This document shows positions 1-9,814 of a stretch of 64,000 nucleotides of DNA, piece by piece. Every line of letters begins with the position of its first letter. Within the stretch, counting starts at the first letter, position 1. The position numbers and the translations under genes were made by a program. Origin of the DNA: Ochrobactrum chromiisoli (GTDB lineage: Bacteria > Pseudomonadota > Alphaproteobacteria > Rhizobiales > Rhizobiaceae); assembly GCF_026241335.1 (NCBI RefSeq), contig NZ_JAPHAV010000001.1, positions 806,001-870,000 on the forward strand, in the 5' to 3' direction. The notes below the pieces were generated by a model. It ran no database searches, was not told the origin of the DNA, and was given only the letters and a program-made list of their open reading frames with translations.

Positions 1-205
1 GCGAATCTGTGAAATGGGTTCGCCCTTTTGTAAAACTATGATATGTGCGAGCGGCATTCAGCTATGTCAGCCCTTGGCTGGCGTTGCGGTTCGGAAAATC
101 CGATAGGGGTGAATGCATTTCCGGGAGGTAGGGTTTGTTGGAATACCGGTGGGCGTTCAGGGCAGGACGCGGCATCGGTCGGTTGAATTCGAGGTTGTAA
201 AGTCA

Positions 206-1153
206 ATGTCTCTGGTGGAAAAAAACACGGTTTCCGACGAAGCATTCGCACTCTCTGAGGCGACGGCGCGGGATTATCTTATCCTGCTGAAGCCGCGTGT
301 AATGTCGCTGGTGGTATTTACCGGCCTTGTCGGTCTGGTGCTCGCACCCGGCCATATGAATCCTGTCTTGGCTGCTATCAGCATTCTTTGCATTGCGGTT
401 GGCGCAGGTGCGTCGGGCGCGCTCAATATGTGGTATGATGCCGATATTGATGCCGTGATGAAACGCACGCGCAAACGTCCGGTTCCAGCTGGCATCATCC
501 AGCCCAATCAGGTGCTGGCCTTTGGCCTCACACTATCAGCCTTCTCAGTGGTCACTCTTGGCCTGATGGTCAATTGGCTGGCGGGAGCGCTCCTCGCTTT
601 CACGATTTTCTTTTATGCCGTTGTTTATACCATGTGGCTCAAGCGCTCGACGCCACAGAATATTGTGATCGGCGGTGCCGCTGGGGCCTTCCCGCCAATG
701 ATTGGTTGGGCTGCTGCAACGGGTGAAATCACTTGGGACAGCACCGTTCTGTTCTTGATCATCTTTTTGTGGACCCCGCCGCATTTCTGGGCACTGTCGC
801 TCTTCACATCAAATGATTACGAAGCGGCCCGTGTTCCGATGATGCCCAATGTGAAGGGCGAATTGTCGACCCGCAGGCAGGCTCTGTTCTATGCTGTTCT
901 GATGGCGCCGGTTGGTGTGCTGCCATGGATCATGGGCTTTGCGGGCATTTTCTATGGCGTTATTTCTGTTCTGCTCGGACTGGCATTCGTCTATTATGCA
1001 TGGCGCATGTGGGCGGCTGAAACCGAAACGCAGATGTTGCTTGCAGCGCGTAAGCTTTTCCGCTTTTCGCTGATTTATCTGTCCGTGATTTTTGCGGTGC
1101 TGTTGTTTGAAGCTTTGGCGGTCAAGCTTCTGACTGGATTTGGGTTCCTGTGA
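206..1153 (+). CDS. ctaB: Protoheme IX farnesyltransferase (heme O synthase)
   Basis: UbiA-family membrane prenyltransferase that adds a farnesyl group to heme b to give heme O, the precursor of heme a for the aa3 oxidase. The prenyl-diphosphate-binding motif is visible as [19 protein letters not shown], followed by several hydrophobic helices and a second Asp-containing loop ([14 protein letters not shown]). I chose ATG 206 (MSLVEKN), giving 315 residues, the usual length in Brucella. An upstream in-frame ATG at 113 would add 31 residues that do not look like this family. It is first of a + strand cox assembly cluster, and ctaD probably lies just outside the window to the left. Confidence 0.95.
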   Translation: MSLVEKNTVSDEAFALSEATARDYLILLKPRVMSLVVFTGLVGLVLAPGHMNPVLAAISILCIAVGAGASGALNMWYDADIDAVMKRTRKRPVPAGIIQPNQVLAFGLTLSAFSVVTLGLMVNWLAGALLAFTIFFYAVVYTMWLKRSTPQNIVIGGAAGAFPPMIGWAAATGEITWDSTVLFLIIFLWTPPHFWALSLFTSNDYEAARVPMMPNVKGELSTRRQALFYAVLMAPVGVLPWIMGFAGIFYGVISVLLGLAFVYYAWRMWAAETETQMLLAARKLFRFSLIYLSVIFAVLLFEALAVKLLTGFGFL

Positions 1154-1166
1154 GGAGCGGGCTGAA

Positions 1167-1367
1167 TTGGAGAGTGTTGTGATTGATAAGCCAGCGCAAG
1201 AGCCGGTGAAGGAAGAGCTGGAACTGATTGTGCCGACTGAGCCGCAGAAAAAGGCACAGCGTAATCGTTCTATCGGGCTTGCAATCGCACTTCTGCTTTT
1301 TGTGGTGCTTGTCTATATCGGTACGGTCGCAAAACTCGGTGCAAACATGTTTATGCGGCCAATGTAA
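1167..1367 (+). CDS. CoxF-like small membrane protein of the oxidase cluster
   Basis: About 66 residues with a charged N-terminus (EPVKEELELIVPTEPQKKAQRNR) and one transmembrane helix (IGLAIALLLFVVLVYIGTVA). Rhizobiales genomes carry such a small gene, often called coxF, between ctaB and ctaG; its role in oxidase assembly is inferred from position. The proposed start is TTG 1167, because GAGGAG at 1152-1157 lies 9 nt upstream. A TTG at 1140 also reads open but overlaps the end of ctaB and lacks a site. GTG 1179 is another candidate. Confidence 0.75.
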   Translation: MESVVIDKPAQEPVKEELELIVPTEPQKKAQRNRSIGLAIALLLFVVLVYIGTVAKLGANMFMRPM

Positions 1368-1432
1368 TGACGGCCATTCATGGGATGGGATGATTTAACA
1401 ACGAACTGACCAGACGTTTTCGGGAGGAGAAG

Positions 1433-2047
1433 ATGGAAGATCAGCAGAACATCGACGAGAAGCAAAAAAAGCTCAACCGTTCCAACCGCACGGTTGCAAT
1501 CGCTTGTGTTGCCTTTTTCGCCTGCATGGTCGGTGCAGCTTACGCTTCCGTTCCATTGTATCGTCTGTTCTGTCAGGTGACAGGTTACGGTGGTACCACC
1601 CAGCGCGTCGAACAATATTCCGACACCATACTCGATAAAACCATGAAGGTCCGCTTTGATGCCAATACGTCAAACGGTCTGCCTTGGGATTTCAAGCCGG
1701 TCGAGCGTGAAGTCAGCTTGCGCATTGGGGAAACCTTGATGATCAAGTATGAGGCGCAGAATCTTTTTGATCAGACGACTTACGGTCGTGCGAGCTTCAA
1801 TGTCGCACCAGCCCGGGCAGGCGCTTATTTCAATAAGGTTGAATGCTTCTGCTTTACCGACACGACCTTGCAGCCCGATGAGAGCATGGAAATGCCGGTG
1901 GTGTTCTTCATCGATCCGGAGATCATCAATGATCCTGATCTGAAAGATGTGAAAACAATTACGCTTTCCTATACGTTCTTTCCGATCGAGAAGCCTGCGC
2001 CCGTGGCAAATGCGAAGGGCGTCATCGGAAACAGCGGTGGAAGCTGA
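1433..2047 (+). CDS. ctaG: Cytochrome c oxidase assembly protein CtaG (Cox11)
   Basis: A 204-residue protein that delivers copper to the CuB centre of subunit I. It has a short cytoplasmic N-terminus, one membrane anchor ([20 protein letters not shown], about residues 22-41) and a periplasmic domain. The Cox11 copper motif CFCF is present in the segment [13 protein letters not shown], and the [10 protein letters not shown] signature follows the anchor. ATG 1433 follows a strong GGGAGGAG at 1421-1428. It sits between the CoxF-like gene and ctaE, the standard alphaproteobacterial order. Confidence 0.95.
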   Translation: MEDQQNIDEKQKKLNRSNRTVAIACVAFFACMVGAAYASVPLYRLFCQVTGYGGTTQRVEQYSDTILDKTMKVRFDANTSNGLPWDFKPVEREVSLRIGETLMIKYEAQNLFDQTTYGRASFNVAPARAGAYFNKVECFCFTDTTLQPDESMEMPVVFFIDPEIINDPDLKDVKTITLSYTFFPIEKPAPVANAKGVIGNSGGS

Positions 2048-2056
2048 TTGAATACG

Positions 2057-2075
2057 TGCGGCACATAATGCCGCA
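2057..2075 (+). other. Intercistronic hairpin between ctaG and ctaE
   Basis: A perfect 7-bp stem (TGCGGCA / TGCCGCA) with a 5-nt loop CATAA, just after the ctaG stop. No T-run follows, so it is not a typical intrinsic terminator. It may be an mRNA-stabilising or processing hairpin inside the operon. Confidence 0.4.
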
Positions 2076-2193
2076 AAGACAAACAAGCCGCACAGCTTTA
2101 TGGTGTGCCGGGAAGGGAACTGCCTGATGCTGCCTTAGGCGCAAGGGCTGAAATGCATGAGAGAGGGCCCTGAGGGGTTGCATGGGGAGAGAC

Positions 2194-3072
2194 ATGGCGA
2201 ACGCTCACGAAAAAAATCACGATTACCACATTATAGCGCCAAGCCCATGGCCATTTCTGAGCTCAGTTGGCGCATTTGTGCTGGCAATCGGCGGTATCGC
2301 ATGGATGCGCTATATCAATGCGGGTGATCTGCCATTTTTTGGCATCAATCTGGCAACGCCATGGATATTTTTCATTGGCCTCGCGATTGTTCTTTACTGC
2401 ATGTATGCATGGTGGGCTGATGCGATCAGGGAAGGCCATGAGGGGCATCATACCCGCGTTGTGGCCCTGCATCTGCGCTACGGCATGATCATGTTCATCG
2501 CCTCGGAAGTCATGTTCTTTGCTGCATGGTTCTGGGCATTTTTCGATGCAAGCCTGTTTCCGAATGAAGTGCATCAGGTCGCGCGCGCCGAATTCACCGG
2601 CGGCCAGTGGCCACCAAAGGGAATTGAGGTTCTCGATCCGCTGCATCTTCCGCTCTACAACACGGTTATCCTTCTGCTTTCAGGCACGACACTGACCTGG
2701 GCGCATCATGCGCTGCTGCACAAGGATCGCTCGGGCATGATTATCGGTTTGACGCTGACAGTGGCGCTCGGTGTGCTGTTTTCGTTTGTCCAGTATTACG
2801 AATATGTTCATGCACCTTTCGAGTTCAAAGACTCGATTTATGGCGCGACCTTCTTCATGGCGACTGGCTTCCACGGCTTCCACGTCATCATCGGAACGAT
2901 CTTCCTGCTGGTTATTCTGTTCCGCGCGATGAGCGGTGATTTCACGCCGGAGCGGCATTTCGGTTTTGAAGCGGCTGCATGGTATTGGCACTTCGTGGAT
3001 GTCGTCTGGCTGTTCCTGTTCTTCACCATCTATGTCTGGGGTGGCTGGGGTGCACCCATGCACGGCGGATAA
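2194..3072 (+). CDS. ctaE: Cytochrome c oxidase subunit III
   Basis: A 292-residue subunit III of the aa3-type oxidase in the inner membrane. The sequence shows the family's seven-helix pattern and conserved blocks such as RYGMIMFIASEVMFFAAWFW and the C-terminal AAWYWHFVDVVWLFLF. I chose ATG 2194 (MANAHEK) because GGGGAGA lies immediately upstream at 2184-2190; ATG 2182 is in frame but has no site. It is followed by a strong hairpin terminator. Confidence 0.95.
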   Translation: MANAHEKNHDYHIIAPSPWPFLSSVGAFVLAIGGIAWMRYINAGDLPFFGINLATPWIFFIGLAIVLYCMYAWWADAIREGHEGHHTRVVALHLRYGMIMFIASEVMFFAAWFWAFFDASLFPNEVHQVARAEFTGGQWPPKGIEVLDPLHLPLYNTVILLLSGTTLTWAHHALLHKDRSGMIIGLTLTVALGVLFSFVQYYEYVHAPFEFKDSIYGATFFMATGFHGFHVIIGTIFLLVILFRAMSGDFTPERHFGFEAAAWYWHFVDVVWLFLFFTIYVWGGWGAPMHGG

Positions 3073-3093
3073 TCCGTGTGCTGATTGAATTGC

Positions 3094-3124
3094 AGGCGGC
3101 CTTGGAAACATGGCCGCCTTTTCC
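3094..3124 (+). terminator. Intrinsic terminator after ctaE
   Basis: Perfect 8-bp GC-rich stem AGGCGGCC (3094-3101) / GGCCGCCT (3112-3119) with a 10-nt loop, followed by a T-rich run. It separates ctaE from the DUF983 gene, so DUF983-SURF1 may depend on read-through or a separate promoter. Confidence 0.75.
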
Positions 3125-3150
3125 TTTTTTCCACTTTTTGTGGGGTTAAC

Positions 3151-3534
3151 ATGTCCGACCATAATCCTTACCCACCCGTCGATCCCATAAAGAGCGGCAT
3201 TCTTGGTCACTGTCCGCGCTGTGATGAGGGCAAGCTGTTTAACGGGTTTTTGGCGGTTGCGCCGCGCTGTCAGGCATGTGGCCTGGATTATTCTTTTGCG
3301 GATTCAGGCGACGGTCCGGCCGCCTTTGTGATCCTTATCATCGGCGTTATTGTGGTGGGTCTGGCTCTGTGGCTGGACGTGAATTACGCGCCACCGCTCT
3401 GGGTGCATTTCATTTTGTGGGTGCCTCTGGCAATTATTCTCAGCCTTGTTGCCATGCGCGCTATCAAGGGTATTCTGATCAATATGCAATATCGCAACAA
3501 GGCGTCTCAGGGGCGTCTGGATGATGGTCAATGA
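3151..3534 (+). CDS. DUF983 family membrane protein
   Basis: 127 residues from ATG 3151 (MSDHNPY). The N-terminal half has two CxxC pairs, CPRCDEG and CQACG, that look like a small zinc ribbon. The C-terminal half has two transmembrane helices (FVILIIGVIVVGLALWL and FILWVPLAIILSLVAM). DUF983 genes are commonly found in oxidase and SURF1 clusters; the biochemical role is unknown. Its stop overlaps the next start by 4 bp (ATGA), so it is co-translated with the SURF1 gene. The longer reading frame from 3085 runs through the terminator and is unlikely to be used. Confidence 0.85.
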   Translation: MSDHNPYPPVDPIKSGILGHCPRCDEGKLFNGFLAVAPRCQACGLDYSFADSGDGPAAFVILIIGVIVVGLALWLDVNYAPPLWVHFILWVPLAIILSLVAMRAIKGILINMQYRNKASQGRLDDGQ

Positions 3535-4277
3535 ACCAGATACAAAAGTCGCGCAGGTTTCCGTGGGCTACGCTGATTGCGTCTTTAATCGCATTTTTGA
3601 TTCTGGTTGCATTGGGAACGTGGCAGGTTGAGCGGCTGCACTGGAAGGAAGCATTGCTTGCGTCCACAGAGCAGCGTGTTCATGAGGCTCCAATCCCTCT
3701 GGCTGAAATGGAAAAAATCTATCGCGATGAGGGATCGGTCGAATATCGTCCGGTTACGGTTTCCGGCACTTTCATGCATCAGGGTGAGCGTCATTTTCTG
3801 GCGACCTATGACGGCCAGTCTGGCTTTAATGTCTATACGCCGCTGATGCTTGAGGATGACCGTTTTGTGCTGGTCAATCGTGGTTTTGTGCCATACGACA
3901 GGAAAGATCCTGAAACGCGGCTCGACGGTCAATTGGATGGACCTGTGACGATCACCGGCCTTGCCCGTGATCCGCTCACGTCGAAACCGGGTTATTTCGT
4001 TCCAGACAATGACATTGCAAAGAACATCTTTTATTGGAAGGACTGGGCGGCGATGGCCGAAAGCGCGGATATTCCTTCGCTTGATGATGCCGTGCCGTTC
4101 TTTATTGATGCGGACAAGACGCCGAATTTTGGTGGTTTGCCAATCGGCGGCATTACCATCATCGACTTTCCCAACAATCACCTGCAATATGCGTTGACCT
4201 GGTATGGGCTTGCATTGGCACTGCTGGGGGTTGTCGGAACGTGGTTCTGGCGATATCGGAAGGGTGTCAGGTCTTGA
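3531..4277 (+). CDS. SURF1 family cytochrome oxidase biogenesis protein
   Basis: A 248-residue SURF1/Shy1 protein involved in heme a insertion or early assembly of oxidase subunit I. The topology is classical: one helix at the N-terminus (about residues 10-30), a large periplasmic domain with GTWQVERL after the first helix and VLVNRGFVP in the middle, and a C-terminal helix preceded by NNHLQYALTWYGLA. It overlaps the DUF983 stop by 4 bp. Confidence 0.92.
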   Translation: MNQIQKSRRFPWATLIASLIAFLILVALGTWQVERLHWKEALLASTEQRVHEAPIPLAEMEKIYRDEGSVEYRPVTVSGTFMHQGERHFLATYDGQSGFNVYTPLMLEDDRFVLVNRGFVPYDRKDPETRLDGQLDGPVTITGLARDPLTSKPGYFVPDNDIAKNIFYWKDWAAMAESADIPSLDDAVPFFIDADKTPNFGGLPIGGITIIDFPNNHLQYALTWYGLALALLGVVGTWFWRYRKGVRS

Positions 4278-4334
4278 CAAAGACCGTGTTACAGCCCAAC
4301 TCCGGCCTATGTGATTATCAAGCGAGCATGCTTC

Positions 4335-5375
4335 ATGACCGATAAACGTCCCCCTCTGGAAATTCGCCTCTGCGGCCCGCGCGGCTTTTGCGCAGGTGTT
4401 GACCGGGCAATCCAGATCGTCGTGCTGGCCTTGAAGAAATATGGCGCGCCAGTTTATGTGCGCCATGAGATCGTACATAACCGCTATGTTGTTGAAGGCT
4501 TGCAATCGCGCGGCGCGATCTTTGTCGAGGAACTAGACGAGATACCGGCAGAGCATCGCGATCAACCGGTGGTTTTTTCCGCTCATGGTGTGCCGAAATC
4601 TGTGCCTGCGGATGCTGAAGCCAAGAACTTGTTTTATCTTGATGCGACCTGTCCCTTGGTTTCCAAGGTTCATAAACAGGCGATGCGTCATCAGCGTCTT
4701 GGCCGTCATGTGATCTTGATCGGTCATTCCGGGCATCCTGAAGTCATCGGTACGATGGGGCAATTGCCGGAAGGCACTGTCACGCTGATTGAGACAGTGG
4801 AAGACGCACGCACAATCGAGTTTGCCGATTCTGATAATCTGGGTTTTGTAACCCAGACAACGCTTTCGGTGGACGATACGGCGGGCATTATCGTTGAGTT
4901 GCAGCGGCGGTTTCCAAATCTGACAGCGCCAGCCGCGGAATCGATCTGCTATGCCACCACCAACCGTCAGGATGCGGTGCGTGCGGCCGCACCTGGCTGC
5001 GATCTGTTTCTGATCGTGGGCGCCCCCAACTCGTCCAATTCCAAGCGCCTTGTTGAGGTGGCGGAAAAGGCCGGTGCAGGCATGTCGATGCTGGTGCAGC
5101 GCGCATCGGATATTCAATGGGATCAGATTGGTGATATTTCGGTGGTGGGACTTTCTGCCGGTGCATCCGCACCTGAAATTATCGTCGATGAAATTATGGA
5201 TGCTTTCAAGGACCGCTTCACCGTCAAAATTGAACTCGCCGAGACCACGATTGAAACCGAAAATTTCCTCGTCAATCGTGAAATACGCGACGTGGAACTG
5301 ACTGTGCGGGATATGGCCTTCGTCAACGGCGAAAACCGCGTCGTGGGAATACCAAAGTTCATGCAAGGGAAATAA
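4335..5375 (+). CDS. ispH: 4-hydroxy-3-methylbut-2-enyl diphosphate reductase
   Basis: Last enzyme of the MEP isoprenoid pathway: reduces HMBPP to IPP and DMAPP using a [4Fe-4S] cluster. The three cluster cysteines are visible in [24 protein letters not shown] and [10 protein letters not shown], with the substrate-binding histidines in [11 protein letters not shown] and GHSGHPEV. Start ATG 4335 (MTDKRPP) gives 346 residues, normal for Brucella; ATG 4311 would add eight residues. It is followed after 5 nt by thrB. Confidence 0.96.
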   Translation: MTDKRPPLEIRLCGPRGFCAGVDRAIQIVVLALKKYGAPVYVRHEIVHNRYVVEGLQSRGAIFVEELDEIPAEHRDQPVVFSAHGVPKSVPADAEAKNLFYLDATCPLVSKVHKQAMRHQRLGRHVILIGHSGHPEVIGTMGQLPEGTVTLIETVEDARTIEFADSDNLGFVTQTTLSVDDTAGIIVELQRRFPNLTAPAAESICYATTNRQDAVRAAAPGCDLFLIVGAPNSSNSKRLVEVAEKAGAGMSMLVQRASDIQWDQIGDISVVGLSAGASAPEIIVDEIMDAFKDRFTVKIELAETTIETENFLVNREIRDVELTVRDMAFVNGENRVVGIPKFMQGK

Positions 5376-5380
5376 GCGGC

Positions 5381-6361
5381 ATGGCCGTCTATACAGATAT
5401 AAACGAAATCGAGCTTGGCGCTTTTCTAGAACAATATGATATCGGTGCGCTGACATCCTATAAGGGCATTGCGGAAGGGGTGGAGAACACCAATTATCTT
5501 CTGCATACCACGACAGGCTCTTTCATTCTCACACTTTACGAAAAGCGCGTGAACCGTGATGAGCTTCCGTTTTTCCTGAATTTGATGGAGCATCTTTCAA
5601 GGCGCGGTCTGGAATGCCCGCAGCCTGTTGTCCGTCGTGATGGTGTGACGATTGGTGAGCTTGCAGGGCGTCCGGCAGCCATCGTCACCTTCCTTGAAGG
5701 CATGTGGATGCGTAAACCCACGGCTGCACATTGTGAAGAGGTTGGTCGCGGACTGGCTGAAATGCATCTGGCGGGGGAAGATTTTCCCATGCGCCGACGC
5801 AACGGCCTGACGCTGCAGGACTGGCGTCCGTTGTGGGATCTGTCAAAAGCCCGTGCTGACAGCGTGGAAGAGGGGCTGGTGGCCGAAGCTGAAGGTGATC
5901 TCGATTATCTGGAAAAGAACTGGCCACAAGGGCTTCCGCAAGGCGTTATCCATGCAGATCTGTTCCCGGATAATGTGTTCTTTCTTGGCGACAGGCTTTC
6001 GGGCTTCATCGATTTCTATTTCGCCTGTACCGATATTCTCGCTTACGATGTGGCCGTTTGTCTGAATGCCTGGTGCTTTGAGAAGGATTTCTCCTTCAAT
6101 CTCACCAAGGGTGCTGCTTTGCTGCGCGGCTATAACGCAGTTCGTCCACTTTCGACGGCTGAAATCGATGCGCTGCCGGTGTTGGCGCGCGGTGCTGCCG
6201 TGCGTTTCATGCTGACCCGTCTTTATGACTGGCTGAATGTGCCCGATGGCAGCTTCGTGATGAAAAAAGATCCGATGGAATACGTGCGCCGTATGCGCTT
6301 CCATCGCCAGGTTACATCAGCAACGGAATATGGTCTTGAACTGTCGGGAGCTGCCGCGTGA
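5381..6361 (+). CDS. thrB: Homoserine kinase (aminoglycoside-phosphotransferase fold)
   Basis: A 326-residue ThrB of the alphaproteobacterial type, which has a choline-kinase/APH fold rather than the GHMP fold of E. coli. It phosphorylates homoserine for threonine synthesis. The catalytic block reads [13 protein letters not shown] and the metal-binding Asp lies in [12 protein letters not shown]. The GTGA overlap with rnhA at its stop indicates co-translation. Its pathway partner thrC is in this window but about 10 kb away and on the other strand. Confidence 0.94.
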   Translation: MAVYTDINEIELGAFLEQYDIGALTSYKGIAEGVENTNYLLHTTTGSFILTLYEKRVNRDELPFFLNLMEHLSRRGLECPQPVVRRDGVTIGELAGRPAAIVTFLEGMWMRKPTAAHCEEVGRGLAEMHLAGEDFPMRRRNGLTLQDWRPLWDLSKARADSVEEGLVAEAEGDLDYLEKNWPQGLPQGVIHADLFPDNVFFLGDRLSGFIDFYFACTDILAYDVAVCLNAWCFEKDFSFNLTKGAALLRGYNAVRPLSTAEIDALPVLARGAAVRFMLTRLYDWLNVPDGSFVMKKDPMEYVRRMRFHRQVTSATEYGLELSGAAA

Positions 6362-6822
6362 AGCATATTGAAGCTTTCACCGATGGCGCGTGTTCCGGCA
6401 ATCCCGGTCCCGGGGGCTGGGGTGCGATTGTGCGTTGGAATGACCATGTGAAAGAATTAAAGGGCGGCGAAGCTGATACCACTAACAATCGCATGGAGCT
6501 TATGGCCGCAATTTCAGCGCTATCCGCACTGAAAGAACCCTGTGAAGTCGATCTTTATACCGATAGCGTTTATGTTCGTGATGGTATTTCCGGCTGGATT
6601 GAGGGCTGGAAGCGCAATGGCTGGAAGACAGCCGCCAAGAAGCCGGTCAAGAATGCTGAGCTTTGGCATGCGCTGGATGAAGCGCGCAAGCCGCACAAAG
6701 TGACGTGGCATTGGGTCAAAGGCCATGCCGGACACCCGGAGAATGAACGTGCCGATGAGCTTGCCCGTGCAGGCATGGAGCCGTTCAAATATAACGGCCA
6801 TAAGTCTCTTCAGGTCAAATAA
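6358..6822 (+). CDS. rnhA: Ribonuclease HI
   Basis: 154-residue endonuclease that cuts the RNA strand of RNA:DNA hybrids. The carboxylate residues of the active site are present: D in [17 protein letters not shown] in NNRMELMA, D in YTDSVYV, and the His/Asp region [14 protein letters not shown]. It starts at GTG 6358 and overlaps the thrB stop. The thrB-rnhA arrangement is common in Rhizobiales. Confidence 0.96.
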   Translation: MKHIEAFTDGACSGNPGPGGWGAIVRWNDHVKELKGGEADTTNNRMELMAAISALSALKEPCEVDLYTDSVYVRDGISGWIEGWKRNGWKTAAKKPVKNAELWHALDEARKPHKVTWHWVKGHAGHPENERADELARAGMEPFKYNGHKSLQVK

Positions 6823-6844
6823 GAACGTCATGGAGCCGGACGTG

Positions 6845-6877
6845 AAAAAGCCGCGCTGAATTTCAGCGCGGCTTTTT
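6845..6877. terminator. Bidirectional terminator between rnhA and the MFS gene
   Basis: A 16-bp perfect inverted repeat with arms AAAAAGCCGCGCTGAA (6845-6860) and its complement (6862-6877). A-run and T-run flank the GC core, so it can stop transcription from both convergent genes. Confidence 0.9.
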
Positions 6878-6890
6878 GGTTTTGTGCAGA

Positions 6891-8225
6891 TTACTTACCC
6901 TGCTGCATTTCGGATGGGTCTTTGAGACGACCAGTCAGCGAGAAGGCGAGCAGCGAAGACGCGAGCATCACCGCACCGACGATAAACATCGGCATTTCGT
7001 AAAGACCGGTCCAATCCTTGACGAGTCCCGTGATGTAAGGTGCTGCAAAGCCTGCAATATTGCCGATGGTGTTGATCAATGCGATACCTGCTGCTGCTGC
7101 CGGACCGCTCAGGAAGCGCGATGGAATGGCCCAGAAGTTCGGCAATGCGGAGAAGATCGCACAGGCTGTGATGGTGATCATCAGGATCGTGGTTGCAGGC
7201 GAGGGCATGAAAAGGGCGGCTGGAATAGCAAAAGCGCCAACCAGTGCCGGAATGCCGATATGCCATGGACGCACACCGCGCTTTGCTGCATCGCGGCTCC
7301 AGAAATAGAGAGCGATGGCGGCTGGCAGATAAGGAATTGCAGTGATCAAGCCCTTATCGAACACGTCAAACTTCGTGTTGAACTCCTGCTCGAACCCGTT
7401 GATGATCGATGGCAGGAAGAAAGCCAGTGCATAAAGACCATACACAAGGCCGAAATACACAATCGACAGAAGCCATACGCGCTTGTCGAACAGTGCCAGA
7501 CCACTCATACGGCCATGGGCGCTTTCCTTGACTTTTTCTTCCTGAGCCAGTGCGCCATTCAGCCAGTCGCGTTCTTCCTTGTTCAGCCACTTGGCGTCAT
7601 TTGGCGTATCCGGCAGGTAGAAAAAGGTGACAATACCAATGATGATTGCCGGAACAGCAACACCGAAGAACATGATGCGCCAGCCTTCAAGGCCGAAAGC
7701 GCCATGCATATCGATCAGCATTGCAGCGATTGGCGCACCGATAACAATTGTCAGTGGCTGCGCGATGTAGAACAGCGCAAGAATCTTGTTGCGGTGACGC
7801 GAAGGTACCCACATCGACAGGAACAGAATGGCGCCCGGGAAGAAGCCAGCTTCCGCAACACCCAGCAGGAAGCGCAGGATGTAAAGCTCTGTAGAGCTTG
7901 AAACCCATGTGAACAGAAGCGCCACAATGCCCCATGTCACCATGATGCGGGCGAGCCATTTGCGCGCGCCAAACTTGTGCAACGCAAGATTGCTTGGAAC
8001 TTCAAGGATGATATAGCCAACAAAGAAGATACCGGCGGCGAAGCCGAACTGTGCTGCTGTCAGCGCAAGATCGGTTGTCATTCCGTTTGGACCAGCAAAC
8101 GAAATTGCGGTCCGATCCAGGAAGTTGATGAAGAACATCAGCGCGATGAACGGGACCAGCCGGATCGAAATTTTCGATATGGCCGACTTTTCAGCGGGCG
8201 TCATTTCGTGAGATTTTTGCTGCAT
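6891..8225 (-). CDS. MFS transporter, anion:cation symporter (ACS) family
   Basis: 444 residues with twelve predicted helices and the MFS signature region FINFLDRTAISFAG in helix 1, typical of the ACS (phthalate/tartrate/glucarate permease) group of carboxylate uptake carriers. The substrate cannot be read from sequence. GGGAGGA lies 7 nt before the start ATG. It is divergently transcribed from a LysR regulator with about 200 bp between, the usual arrangement of a regulator with its target transporter. Confidence 0.85.
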   Translation of the reverse strand: MQQKSHEMTPAEKSAISKISIRLVPFIALMFFINFLDRTAISFAGPNGMTTDLALTAAQFGFAAGIFFVGYIILEVPSNLALHKFGARKWLARIMVTWGIVALLFTWVSSSTELYILRFLLGVAEAGFFPGAILFLSMWVPSRHRNKILALFYIAQPLTIVIGAPIAAMLIDMHGAFGLEGWRIMFFGVAVPAIIIGIVTFFYLPDTPNDAKWLNKEERDWLNGALAQEEKVKESAHGRMSGLALFDKRVWLLSIVYFGLVYGLYALAFFLPSIINGFEQEFNTKFDVFDKGLITAIPYLPAAIALYFWSRDAAKRGVRPWHIGIPALVGAFAIPAALFMPSPATTILMITITACAIFSALPNFWAIPSRFLSGPAAAAGIALINTIGNIAGFAAPYITGLVKDWTGLYEMPMFIVGAVMLASSLLAFSLTGRLKDPSEMQQGK

Positions 8226-8287
8226 GGCAGTTCCTCCCTGCTTGCATATTTAACGTAAGCGGAAGAAACAGTATGAAGGCAAATCAA

Positions 8288-8304
8288 ATGAATTGCCTAT
8301 TCAT
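8288..8304. promoter_or_regulatory. Candidate LysR-type operator dyad
   Basis: Dyad ATGAAT-TGCCT-ATTCAT in the 202-bp gap between the divergent MFS and LysR genes. LysR regulators bind interrupted AT-rich dyads upstream of their targets. Another ATGAAT lies near 8339. Assignment is by position and symmetry only. Confidence 0.4.
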
Positions 8305-8427
8305 GCGGCACTTGCGCTTTTAAATAGGCGGATAGCTAATGAATGCGACATGCCGCCGCAAGCGATTTATTCGCGCCAAACTGTGATATTACCTCACAGG
8401 TATACTCATACTCGAATGGAGTCTTAC

Positions 8428-9318
8428 ATGCGTCCATTGCCATCTTTGAATGCGCTTAAAGCCTTTGAAGCTGTTGCACGCCATCGTTCGATGACGCGTG
8501 CTGCCGAAGAGCTCTGCGTGACGCATGGTGCAGTCAGCCGTCAGATCCGTGCACTCGAAGATACGCTTGGTGTTCTTCTTGTCACGCGCACGGCGCGCGT
8601 AAGCGATCCGACACCTGAGGGTGTACGGTTAGCGGAAGCGCTCGCCAGCGCATTTTCAATCATTGAAGCGAGCATTGAGCGGGTAAAACCGGGACCTCTG
8701 ACGCTTTCCTGTTCATCGTCGATTATGATGGAGTGGATCATTCCGCGCATAGGCCGCTTTCATGAGCGCTATCCGCATATCGAACTGCAATTTAACATGA
8801 ATTATGATCGCATCGATTTCATGCGTGACAAGATTGGTATTGCGATCCGTTCAAGCATCATCGAGCCGCCGGCGGATGCTGTAATTCGCGATATGGGACG
8901 CGAGGAGATCGGTTTGGTTTGCGCGCCGTCTTATCTGCAGCATTGCCCGTTAAGCGGCCCAACTGATCTGGTGAATGCGACAGTGCTTGCAACACAGACA
9001 CGTCTTGAGGCATTCGAGGACTGGCAGAAGGCAGCAAACGTAGATTTCCAGATGCCGGAGTTTAAATCGACATTCCATCATTTCTACCTGCTGATACAGG
9101 CCGTCTTGTGTGGATTGGGTGTGGCGGTGGTGCCGCGCATGCTGGTGGCGGAACACATTGCATCGGGCCGTCTTGTTGCGCCATTTGGATTTTGTCCGGG
9201 GCCGCGCCGCATGCTGCTATGGATCGCGCCACACAGGGCAGGGCAGCCGGATACGCTGGCGCTTGAAAAATGGCTGACCCGCGAAATGCGCGCCCTGCCT
9301 GAAAAGCAGGGCGCGTGA
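8428..9318 (+). CDS. LysR family transcriptional regulator (GcvA-like)
   Basis: 296 residues from ATG 8428. The N-terminal winged helix-turn-helix reads LNALKAFEAVARHRSMTRAA then LCVTHGAVSRQIRALEDTLG, close to the GcvA/AmpR subgroup. The rest is the periplasmic-binding-like effector domain. An earlier ATG at 8416 is possible. It probably controls the divergent MFS gene; the ligand is unknown. The frame is open from 8293, but those extra residues do not belong to the family. Confidence 0.88.
   Translation: MRPLPSLNALKAFEAVARHRSMTRAAEELCVTHGAVSRQIRALEDTLGVLLVTRTARVSDPTPEGVRLAEALASAFSIIEASIERVKPGPLTLSCSSSIMMEWIIPRIGRFHERYPHIELQFNMNYDRIDFMRDKIGIAIRSSIIEPPADAVIRDMGREEIGLVCAPSYLQHCPLSGPTDLVNATVLATQTRLEAFEDWQKAANVDFQMPEFKSTFHHFYLLIQAVLCGLGVAVVPRMLVAEHIASGRLVAPFGFCPGPRRMLLWIAPHRAGQPDTLALEKWLTREMRALPEKQGA
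9289..9315. terminator. Hairpin at the 3' end of the LysR gene
   Basis: 10-bp perfect stem CGCGCCCTGC (9289-9298) / GCAGGGCGCG (9306-9315) with a 7-nt loop. It lies inside the last codons of the regulator, and the stop codon follows directly. The downstream T content is weak, so this is a probable but not classical terminator against the convergent peroxiredoxin gene. Confidence 0.5.
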
Positions 9319-9328
9319 TTGGCTTATC

Positions 9329-9814
9329 TTAAAGCTGTTCGATCAGCGTCGCCGCACTTGAAGTTACAGCCTGTCCAGCCTGTTCTTCGATGTTTAGCGT
9401 CTTGACGACGCCGTCTTCAACGATAGCGGAATAACGCTTCGAGCGAATACCAAGACCGCCCGCAGTTGCATCCAGTTCGAGGCCAATGGCCTTTGTAAAC
9501 AGGGCTGAGCCGTCAGCAAGATACAGGATCTTGCCTTCGCCGCCGGTGCTCTGTGCCCAAGCGCCCATTACGAATGGATCATTGACGGAAACAACAACGA
9601 TCTGATCTACGCCCTTGGCAAGGATCACGTCACGGTTTTCAAGATAGCCCGGCAGGTGGTTGAGGCTGCAAGTGGGGGTGAATGCACCGGGCACTGCAAA
9701 AAGAACGACCTTTTTGCCTGCAAAGACTTCGTCCGTCGTCACTTCCTTCACACCATCCGCAGTCTTTACCTTGAAGGTAGCTGCTGGCAGCTTGTCACCA
9801 ACTTTGATCGTCAT
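9329..9814 (-). CDS. Peroxiredoxin, Prx5/type II family
   Basis: 161-residue thiol peroxidase that reduces hydrogen peroxide and organic hydroperoxides. The peroxidatic cysteine is in the Prx5 signature PGAFTPTCSLNHLPGY. The WAQST segment and the Arg in GLGIRSKRYSAIVEDG are also typical. No resolving cysteine is visible, fitting a glutaredoxin/thioredoxin-dependent one-Cys mechanism. AGGAG lies just upstream of the ATG. It is a single-gene unit convergent with the LysR gene. Confidence 0.92.
   Translation of the reverse strand: MTIKVGDKLPAATFKVKTADGVKEVTTDEVFAGKKVVLFAVPGAFTPTCSLNHLPGYLENRDVILAKGVDQIVVVSVNDPFVMGAWAQSTGGEGKILYLADGSALFTKAIGLELDATAGGLGIRSKRYSAIVEDGVVKTLNIEEQAGQAVTSSAATLIEQL

Noticed and set aside
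1-205. 3' end of ctaD at the left edge
   Set aside because: No convincing oxidase subunit I coding sequence is visible here; small hairpins such as CAGCC/GGCTG at 68-80 lack a T-run, so I left it as leader of ctaB.
6876-7901. 341-codon open frame on + strand opposite the MFS gene
   Set aside because: Antisense shadow; composition rich in Cys, Gln and Arg with no domain, while the minus strand encodes a clear twelve-helix permease.
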